From: Typha latifolia
Taxonomy: Eukaryota > Streptophyta > Magnoliopsida > Poales > Typhaceae
Reading direction: 5' to 3'
Assembly (NCBI GenBank): GCA_019914945.1
Contig: CM034101.1
Coordinates: 11,915,188 to 11,979,187 of the forward strand
Length of the DNA: 64,000 bases
In this document: one piece after another, positions 35,301 to 48,400 of the stretch
Layout: every line of letters starts with the position of its first letter
Numbering within the stretch: the stretch's first letter is position 1
Program-made: the position numbers and the translations under genes
Notes under the pieces: generated by a model
What the model was told of the DNA's origin: nothing
Seen by the model: the letters and a program-made list of their open reading frames with translations, nothing else
The model's database searches: none

Positions 35301-37797
35301 TAACGTTTCACATAGTCTTCATACAAATTAGAATTTCGTAATTCTCCTATGATATGATATGTATATTGAACATGCACGAAAATAAACAGCACTGGCACAG
35401 GCACAGGCACACATAAGCATATATAGATTGTGGATATAGAATATAATAAGGGTGTTTTAGCTCCGGTGGGTGTGATTGATATGATGGTAATTACGATAAA
35501 TTCATATCATCTTGTAGGTGCACTGCTCTTGATATCTTGCTACCTATAAACTCAAATTCCCTATAAAAATAATACCTCTTTGAGAAAGTTGTGTAACAGG
35601 AACGCATATCTCATCTCCATCATCACTATCACTAGATTGAGTTTCATCACCATCACTATCACCATCTCTAGTCTCATTATCATCAATTTTATCTAAGCCT
35701 TCTAAATGATTAATTAATCAGTTGATTTGGAGATGATAATGAGTAGAAGCCCCGGTCAACCCTATATTCAGCTATCCCTCACAAATCGATCTTCATGCAT
35801 CCGTGCTAAGTCCATAGCATGAGCTATCATTTGAAGCTTAAAAGATTTCACTTCTAGTTATATCCCTCACGTAGCCCTTCGATGAAGCAACACAGCACCG
35901 CCGACTCTAGCTATTCGTGGACTTTAGAGACTAGTTTCTCGAAGTCATTCTGATAATCACTGATGGTCCCCGTCTACTGCAACTTCTTGAAGAATTCATC
36001 AAAATTATCATATTTCTATAGTCCAAACCTTGATGTTATTGATTAAACTCCGACCACTTTGCCAAGTTTCATTTTCTTAAATCATTGGAACCATTGCAAA
36101 GCCTCATCCTGTAAGTAGGGGTGGCAATCGAGTCTAATTAAGCGGGTTCGGGTTGGGTCGGGTCGGATTCAGGTTAGACCAACTTTTACCTTGACATGAA
36201 TACGACCCGATTAATAAACAAATTGCATTTGGTAGACATGAACATGACCTGATTATTAAACGGTTAATGACCCGCCCAACTCAAGTTAACACGGCATCTT
36301 AACACGACCCGTCTAACCCGTATACTTAAACAGGTCATGTTAACCCGACACGTTAATACGACTGTCTAAACCTGTTTAATAAATCCTATATAAAATTTAA
36401 TATTTTTTTATTTATCCTATATAAATGGTGTATTATACAAACAAAATAATCTATTTTCAACTCAAAACTCATACAACATCAAAATTACAATCCTAATTTC
36501 ACCATAATAAATGTTCATTCAACAAAGTTTGGAGTTTAGAACAAAATTCCAACTCTTAAATGGTGTATCATACAAACAAAATAATACGTTTTCAACTCAA
36601 AACTCATACAACATAAAAAAAATAATTCTAATAATTCACCATAACAAAAGTATATACAACAAAGTTTGGAGTTTAGAATAAAGTTCCAACTCTTAAGCCC
36701 AACAAATTGTTGGATGCCCGCATTAGTCCGCAACCCATTCGTTGTACTCAAACTGCAAAATTAAGCAAATTTTTTTAATTTTTTTTTTGAGAGAGAATGC
36801 TTGAAATAGTTTAATTTTACTGTAAGGAAGCCTATTAATTTCTTCCCATCTGCAATGAAACTTCCTAAACTTCAGTTTCGGTATAAGAAAAACACCTGGA
36901 AGTTTGACAAGTTGTGAGTATATTTTTTAGGTTGTCAAGCAATTTCCAATTTTGAATAGAAGGCTTTCATATCTTCCATCATTTCTTCTTTTGTTGGAAG
37001 GTTGATTCTCCTTGATAAAACTCCTGCTACCCACTTGCTTTGAAGTTCAAACAAGAGGAGAGGAATCACCTGTACTAATGGTCATAATGATGTTAAGAAC
37101 TATTTTCCTGAGTAAGTTCAGGGAGGAGGAAAAAAAAAAAAGTTCAGAGATAACCTTCCATGGTAACCCAATGAAGGAGAGACCTGAAGCCAATTCTAAT
37201 GGAAAGACGTGCTTAATTGCTTATAGAGTGGCCTAATCCGGTTGTCATCCACAGTCACAATGTTGTCAGTCTCAAGGAAAGGGAAGTGATACTTGTAATT
37301 GACGGAGAAGAAGAAGGAAATGAAATGTATCAAAAAAGTTAAAACTATTTAACTATTTTTGTATTCTCAAAGTATGATACTTAATGTCTACTTAGGACAC
37401 TATAAATGACTGTTGATACTTGGCAGCTCCAGTAATTGACGAAGACATTGCAAGCCAGAACAATATACATGGATCACATGTCTAAGCAAGTGGATAGATT
37501 TAGAGAGAGGACAAGCGGAGATGGCATCATTGTGGCAAGTGGAGACGGGGAACGGATATGCAACGATAGGCTGTAGACGGTCATGCCGGTTGGAGAGTGG
37601 AGAGATTGAGAGAGGCGCAAGCAGAGACGGCAGCACCACGATAGGTGGAGATGGGGAGCGAAGACAAGACGGTAGGCGGCAGCCGATCGCGGCTGGAGAG
37701 AGAGACGAGACGAAATTTTTTTTCCCCTTTTGAAAAGTTGAGGCGGCTGCAGAGTGGAGAGATTGAGATAGATCATTAGTCGGTTAGTAATTAGGAT

Positions 37798-37845
<48 letters not shown>

Positions 37846-39443
37846 GTTGGCGAGTTGACTAGACTCGACCCGACCCGACTCGTATACTTAAACTAGTCAA
37901 ACGGGTCAATTGTATAAATCCGAACATGACCCGTTTATTAAATGGATTGGGCGGGTTGACCCGTTTACGATCAGAACCCGATTAAGAGTCGGATTATCGT
38001 GTTCTAGTTATTAGGTCGGGTCAAATTTTGCTACTCTTACCTGTAAGTAAAATGCTGCAAGTCTAACCCTCTCCGCTGGTTGTGTTGTAGGTGAAAAATT
38101 TATCTGCCTTAAATATCCAACCTAAAGGATCTTTTTTTAAGAACTTTGGAAAGTCCAGACAAGTGACTCGGGGCTGAACTCCCCCAATCTGGCCACCCTC
38201 AACCCCCTAGCAGGAGCGGCCACCGGCCTCCCCTTTATTCTAGCCAACATCTCCACAATGCGAAACATCTGCTCCTTCATCTCCTCCATGTTATTATTTA
38301 GTGTCTATATGGCTTTCCCATGCTCGAATTATTTTCTTATTTGTTAATGAAGAGCAACTCCAGCGTATTAAGATGGTTCTCAACCGATGTCGCCCGTGTC
38401 TTCAACATCCTCTCAAACCTTGTGGCGAGTTGAAGAATAAAGCTCCGTCAATTAGTCACAAATGCTCTAATACCAATTGATAGGTTTCGACCTGAGGAAA
38501 TGCTATCAAGCAATACCATAGCAAAATAATGGTGAAACTAAAGGAGGTTACAAACTCTAGCCCCGGGCTAGACTTGAGAGAAGAAAAAACTTTATTACTT
38601 ACCCTAACTCATATAAAGCAATCTATAGTCTTCCAATCAAACTAACTATTTAAGGAAATAAAACAAACTTAAACCTAATCAAACTCTTAAAATAAATTAA
38701 TTTAACCAACGATAAAGTCGTCGAGAAGGGCGTTTGAACGCATCGCCAAACTTTGCTCTCAACTAAAAGCGTTCTGGTCTTGTTCGAAAAACAATGACCC
38801 CTGTCGTCGGGCGTTCAAACGCCCGGCTCAGGATTTGTCCATTTGGACGAATCTCCTCCTCCTGCGGCCAGACATCGTCTCTTTCGATAAGTAGACTGGA
38901 ATGGAGTGATTAGACATCCATTCCTATCATTTTGTCTGTTAAAATTTACTATGCTTTTAGATTGCATTAATTACTTTCTAGTCTTATGAGAAATACTTCT
39001 TACTGTTTCTGATTTTTCAATTATATTTTTCTCCCTTTTTTTAGTACCTATGCCTTTTTTCTGCAGTTCCTAATGATCAAAAGGGTCTTGATGTGAACAT
39101 ACTCTATTGCAGTGTCAAACTTCCTTATGAATGGATCTTTCTGGGTTGTGCAGAATCACTCAGATGTGGAACAATGCATTCCATTTCAGCGAAATATGAC
39201 AATCACATTGACCAATGAGCAGGTTTATTCTTATTTTATTTTGACTTTGATGACTATTTATGGCCTATCCATGAGATTGATATTGATGTTTATGGATGTA
39301 ACCAAAGTTGTCACTAGACATGAACAAGAGGTACTGAAGGAAATTTCCAATGGACCCAACCAGAAACTCCATTATGCTCCATCGCTAGTAAAATTGTAGA
39401 ATGTAGGTAACCCAACATATGTTAGTCTTTGAATATATCTATA

Positions 39444-39478
<35 letters not shown>

Positions 39479-42400
39479 TTATTTATTTATTTCTTTTTCT
39501 AAAAGGCATATCACTGAGTATTGAGCCTATTCTGTTCTGTCTGAACAATCTGTAGGTTAGAAGTGCTGCAGCAAACGGCTAGGCTTTACACATTATATCC
39601 GTTTCTATTCACCAGTCTAATTTGGGTTTAGTTACTTTTCCGTTACACCCAAATATACACTGTTACAGATACGAATTTTGTGATCCTTTTAGTATTATGA
39701 TATATCATTTGGAAACAATATCTTAAGAAATGAGAGTAAGTACATCTCCGCTCTTGAGACCCTACATAGGTGGGAGTCTCATGCATTGCGGTTTTTTTTA
39801 CGATATAGCTTGCACTAAATTGAAGAGAAAGAGTAGGGAGGCACTTGGATCAAATAGCAATTTGGATTGGCGCAGGCACTTAGATCAGAGGACCAGCTCA
39901 AGAAAATATCTTCTGGCCTAGTGTTGCCTTGCTTCCTAGTGAGCATGGTCGAACTCAACAGGAGAAGTAAGAAAATAAGAGAACATATACAATTCCTCAG
40001 GCTGGTGTAAAATTTTGCTAAATGGACTATCACCGACCCTGTATGTAAAAGTAAATGCGCACAAGGTGAGTTAGTGTTCATGTTCTCTCAATAGATGTGG
40101 TATCTATTATAGAAGATGCTGCTTAGATGTGGGCTTTTATTCTTGAAAGTACAAATAGAAAGTAAATTGACCTGTACTATTTGTGACTGTTGTGCAGCAG
40201 ATATTTGAATTAATAAACAGTTGCTCAAGAAAAATAAAGGAGGAAAATTCTCCAAGTATCACAGCTGGCAGGCAAAACGAAGTCTTAGATAGAGGTCATC
40301 TTGGATAAAGGCCAATTAACAAAGTTATGATGGCCTTTGCTAAATAAAGGACATCTCAGAAAGTTTGCTCATTGGAAAGATATTAATAGTCGGATCCAAT
40401 CTGTTGGATGTCTGTCCTTGGATGATGTCAGAAATTGTTTACTCACAGATGCTAGTATGATACCAGTCTTTACTCTTTTGCCAGAGAATCATAAAATTTA
40501 AAACAATTAAACGACAATGCTTGCCCATGTAATCCTCAATCTCCATGCTCTGATTTGAATTGTTCATTAGATGCCATGGCTATGGGAGCATCAATATAGA
40601 TAAAGGGATCTGTGTTGTATAACCTTTATCATGTAAACTGATGGTGCATACCTTCTGCTGACCAATGTGAACCACTTGTCGTAGTAAGGCACAATATTGT
40701 TTTTCTATATTTAGATTTATTTTTTAATATAATAGGAAAGCCATTTTTCTCATGGTTCTGAGTATCAGTATCGAGATCAAAATCAGTCACTCGGAAAAAT
40801 CAATATGTATGGTCATATTAGTCGTATCGGTTGGATCTGTCAGCCACTTTCGTTTTTCTATATTTAGATGACATCTCTCTCTCTCAACACTGGAATTTTT
40901 TTCTTCTAACGCTCCCTCCATCTCTACCCGCTCTTTCCCTCTCTCTCTATAGTGGGATTTTACTTTTTCTTTTTCTTTTTCTAACACCTTCTCCATCTCT
41001 CCTCGACCTCTCTCTACTCTTTTTCATGGATTTGACCCGCATCCAGGCCGAGCCCCAATCTCATCCCTTCTCTTTCTTCTCTCTTCCTCTCTTTCGCTCT
41101 TTCTCTCTCAATCAAGATGATGCTTCTGTGCTGTAGATCTGGCCTCTGTCAACCTCCGGCAACCTCGAGTATGCAAATGCTTTTTTCTTCTATCTCTTTT
41201 TCTTTCTTCTCTCTCTCTCTCCGATGAGCTCCCCACTCTTTTTCTCTCTCTCACCCTCTTCTCTCTTTGTAGCATACTATCTCACTTTCCTCCCTTTCCT
41301 TTTCCTTTTCATTCTTATTCTCCTCCTTTTTCTTCTTTCCTTTATGCATTTCGATTTGTTGGCCAAAATGGCTGAAACATGCCCAATACAGATCAAGTTT
41401 CAGTTGATCTAACTGATACCCTATCGAAAATAGACTGGTTTCAAGGTAAGATTGAGATCTCCTATGTTTGATCTTGATCAGTTTTAGTTGAAATAGATCG
41501 AGATCAACCGAAACTGAGAATCATAATTTTCTTAATAGTGGTGCAATTTGGTTGCACTGATCTCATTACATGCCTTAAGGAAACTTGGATTATGTGTGAG
41601 TTGTGTTAGCCATCTTTTGATTTTGGTTTTGGTGAGACCATAGTTTCCAGTTTTGACCGATCCCGAGTGGGATCGGCCGAAACAGATCGGGATCGGCTAT
41701 ACCACTCGATTTCAGCCTGTACAGGCAAGCTGCTGCTGACAGCAGCAGCTAGAGAGAGAAGGAGAGAGAGAGAAAGAGGAAAAGAGAGTGAGGGAGAGAA
41801 ATGGAGAGAGAGAGAGAGGGAAAAAGGAAGAGAGAGTGAGGGAGAGAAATGGAGAGAGAGAGAGAGGGAAAAAGGAAGAGAGAGTGAGGGAGAGGGAAAG
41901 ATAAAAAAAGAGGGTATGAGAGAGAGAGAGAGGGAGAGGGAAAGATAATAAAAAAAGAGGGTGAGAAAGAGAGAGAGAAAGAAAGATTAGAAAAAAAGAA
42001 TGGGATAGAATGGATACTTCAGACAATAGTTAGAGGGATAGGAAAGAAGAGATGGAGGAAAAGAAATTTTTACTTTTTAGGCTTTATATGTGATTAATTA
42101 TTATTTCTTATTTTTTTTATAATTTTTTCTAAATTTTTAGAAATTTCTCAACATTTTTAATAATATTTAGAATTTTATTTAATTAAAATAGTCCGATCCG
42201 ATACAAGCGGCCGATACGGCTGATATGGTCGATACAGCCGATACGTATCGTTTTTCCGGACGACTGATCCCGATCCCGATACCGATTTTTGGAACCTTGG
42301 GTGAGACTTCTAGATTTAAACATGTAATTTCCATGCCTTTATTGTAGAAATGATGCTTATATAGTAAAATTGTTTTACTTAATTTTTTGCTTATCTAGGA

Positions 42401-45400
42401 TAATTTAAAACAATAGTTCGTAAAAGACTTATAAATTCTAACTCTCTTTTATAATATGCTAGTGCTTCTGCAATGGAGTGTTTTATCCATGGAATCTAGT
42501 TTTAGCCGATCCCGAGTAAGATCAGCTATGGCTGACCCTGATTTAGAGCTGAAAACCAGTCATTGGATTGGTTTCTGCCTAGTATCGGCCAAATCAGCTG
42601 ATACCCGATTTGTATCAAGTTGGGATCGAACGAAATGGACTGAAATTGCAAGATAGAAAGGGAGAAAGAAATGGAGGATAGTAAGAAAGAGAGAGAGAGA
42701 GAGCACATCATGAGGAGAGAGAATAAATAAAAAAATAGCATATTTGAGGTCGTTGGAGGTTGACGGTGCTGGATTTGCTTCGGAAGAATTCACTGGACGT
42801 TGATGGAGACTGAAACTACATCGAAGAAGCATTGGCTTGGGAGAGAGAGGGAGTGAGGGAGGAAGAATGAGATGCTACAGAGAGAGGAGGGAGTCTAAGA
42901 GGGAAAGGATTTTGAAGGAGGGATTTTCTTTTTCTTTTAGGGGACAGAGTTGATAAGAGAGATTCAGTGGGAGAGAGGGTAGGAATTTCTTTTTATTTGT
43001 GTGAAAAAGAGGGAGAGAGTGTGTGAGTGGTAGAAAGGGAGAGAGTGTGTGAGTGGTAGAAAGGGAGAGAGATTTAGATTGATAAAATAATATTTAATAT
43101 TTATTTTTTGACTTCATATATGAATAGTTTATATTTATCTCTTATTATTATTTTTTCTAAAATTTTTAGAATTTTTCTGTATTTTAATAATTATTTTAAA
43201 ATAGAGGCCAAAATCGTTTTTCTGGATGGCCTATCCCATCCCGATTCCAATACTTAAAACCTTGGTTTTATCCATGTATGCTTACATGTGTTCATTATTT
43301 TACATCTCCTATTGAAACACCCAAACCTCTAAATACACGTGTAAACCACGTGGGTAAATCCCCCCACGCGGTGTATCACATGACCTGTCAGTACAAGAAT
43401 TTCACAAGACACACAACAGCACAATTTCACCATAAATAAACTCAATTATAAGAGTCCGGATACAAGTTCCACAGGCCACAACAAGCCTTCCAAATATACA
43501 TCCAAAATACTATGCTAAAGTCCAAAATACAACATCATCATCACACCCTCGCAGGGGCTTAATACAACTAATATACGTATAGAAAAGGAAAAGCAGCTAC
43601 TCATCGCCACCCGCACTTTGCGTCCCTTAGCTCGAAATAATACCGCCACGAGGGGTGAGCTTACGGCCCCCGAGTAGGATCCATACAATCTAAAATAATG
43701 GCATCACATGTGTATATCCAATGTATGCCTATACTTGCTAACGATAACGATATGCTTATTGAAGTGACTTACCACAATTTACTAAGTCAATGCAATGGAT
43801 AAAGATTACCAATCACTATCCTGGAACATGCTAGTTCCTAAACGTATCATGATAAGTTCACACAGATATAAAGCTTGATACAATCTCTTATTCGTACACA
43901 TCTCAATCATAGGTTTTACATGTTATGCATAGCAATAAAATAGCAGTTTAGTCATCTCATGCCTACCAAAGCATTAATCATACTTATCATCACTCACCGA
44001 GCTAATTCACCACACTGGGTAAATACTCTCATGAAATAATCATCCATCACATAAGCATTCATCATCTCATACATCGAGGGGGGGATATATACACATCTAG
44101 CGGTAACGTCACCTACACGCGTATGGCGACACTACATGTGACCGGTTGTCTGTGGCCATCAGACTAAGGACCCCAGTCGTAATCCCGTATCTCACTCTCT
44201 CTAAATCATCACCACTCTCAGCGGGAGAATCAGGAGCCCTTGGCTTATCCACAGACGCCCTAACCTTGCGTCGTCGAGTACCGCTAGAGTTATATCCCCG
44301 CCTCACAATCATATTCTTCTATCATCATAATCTAGTCCTAACTATGCAGTATAACTACCTGAATGCCACACAGGCTTCTCGACCTCAGGTGTAGGCCGCT
44401 AATAGTATAGTTATATAAGATACACTCTACCCTTAACCCTGGGCTGAGTGAGTAAGGGTACTGCATAGTCAGAATTCGACTGCTAATAATAGGTGGAAGT
44501 TGTGCAGTGTCTATGAGTGTATAAAGCATGTTATAGTCATCATGATCATTACATTCTATATTCACAGTAATCATACATCTATGCAATGGTATACCATGCA
44601 GGACACATGTAAAGCATTATCACACTAATGTTTATGCTACATTCAACCTTCTCATAATATAATGAGGAGCAGGTTATCAATAACTACATATGCAAAAGAT
44701 ATAACATGGTGTACTAACTGCATGCATTAATACTGACATTTCCTACAGTGTCATGACAGGTATAATGACTATAATTATGTTATTCTAGATTTGTATAACT
44801 CTACTCGCCTGGGGGGTCTCCATAGTATGGTAAAACTCGTCAGTTAGCCGGCTCCTCCGGAAGCCCAAAATCCTCCTCACGCAGTGTCAATCCTATTAAT
44901 TCACACAAGTAAGCCATACGTAAGATTAGCGAACTAATAGAATTAATTATCTTATTAGTGCATTTATGGTTGGCAATTACATGAGTCAAGGGCCTCCTAG
45001 GGCGAGTCTTATGTTATCCTAAAATTCACGATACTAAATTATCATTACGAGGGATCAGGCTAATTAAATCAGGTGCCAAAGATAAACGGGGTTATAGTGT
45101 CCAAATGGTTCCAAAAGGGCTAGGCTAGAGGTATTGAGTTAGGCTCAAACCTAACCCAATAGGCAAGGGCCAAGATGGGCTGCAATTGGACTGCAGCCCA
45201 CAAGTTTGACCGAAGTGGGTTGGGGTCTGGACCGCAGCCCACCAAGGGCTCAGTGGGCTGCGTCTGACCGCAGCCCACCAAGGGGCTCAGTGGGCTGCGG
45301 TATGACCGCTAAGGGGGGGGGGGGGGGGCGGGTATGGGGGGTTAAACAACCCTCCCCCCACCCCCCCACCCCCCCTCGGTATTCCTCATCCGAGGGGGGG

Positions 45401-48400
45401 AGAAGGGAGGGCGGAAAGCCCGAGGGGCTGCGACGCTGGCGGCGCGGCACGAGGCCGACGGTGCCGGCGGCAGCACAGGGACGGCGGCGACACAGCACGA
45501 GGCCGGCACAGCACGAGGCTGAGGAGGGAAGTAATAGGGAAAAGGGAAATGGGAGGAGGGCTTACCGAAAAGGGGGCTGGTCGGCAAGCTCGGCGGCGGC
45601 AACCCTCGAGAAGAGATGGAGAGAGGTAGAGGTGGAGAAATGGTGCGATCGAGGAGGGGAAGACGGGGTTTAATGGAGGTGGGAGCAGGGTAGCGTGCAC
45701 GGCAAGGGAAAGGGAAGGAGAAGGAGAAGAGAGGACGCGAGGGGGGTGGCAGGTGCCTGTGACGCACGTGCTCGCGGGATTTTTTTTTTTTTAATATATA
45801 TATATAGGGTGTTACACCTATTTACCTTATTGCATATTCTTGTCCTTGATACCTGAAAATGTTATACCCAACTTTATGCACAATTGTACCAATTAGCGTC
45901 TAGTACTTTTTCAGGACACATTTCTTTGATATTATAATTGGTTCAGAATACCATTATGTGAAATTGTGAATAGTGTAATGCATTTTGTTTTCTAACTTCT
46001 GGGAAAATCATCATGAGGATTGAGAAAACAGTTTCCTGTTTTTATGCATTTATCTCAAAATAACAAGGTTAATATTATTAAAGAAGGAATATTTTCTACA
46101 GATATCTCCCGGAGTCTGGTACATTGGATTCTTCAATGGCCTTGGACCTTTTCGCACCCAATCAAAGATGGTATGCTCCCAGATTAGAATCTGTATAGAG
46201 CTTTTGCATTACCTGCCATGGTACATGCAGCCATACAGTCCAATTTCTTTTGTCTAGCTTGTACATTAATGTAGGTTTGGTATAATCTAATGTCTTATTT
46301 TTTGGTTCTTGTATTTTTGTTTTGCATCTATTTTGGAATCCATATTGAACAATAAGCACAATTGCAGATTAGTCGAGGCAAAGCGTGTAGTATCAGAACC
46401 AGCATAAGTATAGAAGGGTGCCCGGCCACAACACTATGGGGTCCTTACTGTAATCAGACGGTTCTTATGATTACTTGTTCCCAACCTTCACGAAGTAAGC
46501 CTCCAAGAAGTCTGTCAGATTTTAAAATGTACAGTTTTGATCCTCTGAACCATCCTGTAGGAAGTGAAGACCACAAAAAAGATAATCATTCAGTATCTAG
46601 ATGGAAAGGTGGAGAAGAAAAACAAGTGGACTTCAATAATACTTCACAAGAAACAGTCCAAAATTTCATAACATGTAACAATTCTAATGAGTCATCTTGT
46701 CTTGGGGAAGGGGAGCTGAAGTTCTACTTCTTGGATATAGTTAGCATAGCATCCCAATTTGAACTTACCATTTCTGGTTTCAGTCTAAATCAGATGACAT
46801 CCATGAATAGTGAAGGAAATGTAAGTGGAGTCATCCTAATGTGCTATGTTCGCTACAATGCAATGCCACTTAGGACTTTACATGATCATTCTGCTGATAT
46901 AAGCAGGGCCCCTCTAATTGTAAAATCACCAAAAATTGGACGCTGGTATATTGCTCTTCAGGCGGTTAATCAGACAAAAGTGAATGGGCTGATGCAAGAA
47001 ACAAATTTGGAAGCTAACCTTTGTTTCTCGTTGGAGTGGCAAATATTTGATTGCTTTAATGGAAAGGCTGGAATGAATTGTTCATGGGAGACCCATATGC
47101 TTCAGGTAGGATACACAAAATTATTTTCTTGTATCACTGCTAAGCTGCTAATAATTGATGTGGTCTTACTTCACATTATAAGTCCAAATATCAACATTAA
47201 CAATTATGAATTATGTACATCCATTTTCTGTAATATAGCCCTGTCCTCCCCTCCCCAGCCTGTCCATCTATTGTGTAATGAACCCTGCGGCAACATAACT
47301 TGCTATAGCATAGTGTGAGAACTGGAACGCTTAGTTACATTATGTCTTTATTAACCTTTCAACCTTGGCTTTCTGTAGAGAGTTCCCAAAAGAGGTTCGG
47401 CTGTTCCTTATGAGTCTTATTACGTTCCCATTGATGGAAATGTGTCCATCGGATACACTAATTTCTTCCTGGAGCATCTTTTGAGTAATTCTTCTGTTGA
47501 GCAAGCTGCATGGACTTTCTTCATTTTGGATATTCCTCAAGGTGCTGCTGGATCCAATATCCATCTTCAGCTGTCATCTGATACAAAAATGAACTATGAA
47601 CTATACTTGAAATTTGGTGGTTTACCATCGATTGATTCCTGGGACTATTTTGCAAGCAGCACGAGTAGTAGCAATCTTTCCAACTTGTTGGCATTGAATG
47701 ATTCAGATGGTAAAAGCATAAATATATATATTATTTATGCCAGAGAAGGAACTTGGTGTTTTGGTTTGAAGCATCCTCCCAACAGAGAGAACAGCATTCA
47801 AACTTCCATGTCTATTTCCCTTGTGGGATGCCCTAGAGGTTGTAGCCATAGTGGAACATGTCACTATTCATTGGATGAAAGTGGATTGACATTCTACAGG
47901 TCCTTTACTTTTTTCCTCTGAAGCAAGCTTGAACAGAAATAGCAATCTTAAATATTATCATTTAGTGCAAAGTTATCATATCTGTATAATTTTATCATCT
48001 TAGCATTTATTGAATCATCTAAGTTTCTAACAAAAATGTTCTTTCTTTAATTCCAGCTATTGTTCATGTAATCGTGACCATGGAGGTTTTGATTGCAGCA
48101 GTGAACTCGTTTCTCGTAAAGGTAACCAATTTTCATTAGAGAAAAGTAATTTTATGTTTTTTTGGTCTTCTGTAATTTGAAGGTCTCGTTTGTGCTTGTG
48201 CCTATGAATTCCAGTGTATGGTGATGTGCAAATACTTTTGGCTTGTTTTCCTCCTGGACATCTAATTTGGTGCTACCACAATTTTAACTTTCTCATGACG
48301 CTTCCAAATTTGTAGTTCAAATTTAATCTGTAACATATTGTATGATTGATAGGGAGTCTGCAATCAGAAATTCAGAATAACTAAAAAGATTTTGAACACA

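Larger units (their letters stand above)
31653..38929 (-). mobile_element. Decayed Ty3/gypsy element in intron 3
   Basis: Minus-strand order: 5' LTR 38929-38479 (TGATAGG...), primer-binding site TTGGTATTAGAGC at about 38465-38478, gag N-part 38470-38048, gag middle 36107-35730, zinc-knuckle and protease 33900-33245, chromodomain end and purine tract 32390-32073, and truncated 3' LTR 32072-31653. The reverse transcriptase, RNase H and integrase core are missing. It is interrupted by a hAT element (36116-38039), an LTR A copy (33947-34880 and possibly on to 35730) and an LTR-like segment (32480-33240). The two LTR remnants share ctagacttgagagaag and the gcggccagacat..gtctc blocks. Confidence 0.8.

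Noticed and set aside
41667..42026. Arg/Glu-rich frame and its Ser/Leu-rich complement
   Set aside because: They are translations of (GA)n in a hAT miniature element.
44109..44586. Conserved-looking frames shared with 21074-21551
   Set aside because: The likeness arises because both are copies of LTR C; there is no domain, and nothing shows selection on the protein.
45206..45767. Reading frames of 80-155 residues on both strands
   Set aside because: They are the mirror image of the above within C copy 2, with poly-G and proline-rich artefacts.
46162..46359. 65-residue minus-strand frame between exons 5 and 6
   Set aside because: Intronic, no domain, and inconsistent with the well-supported plus-strand exons.
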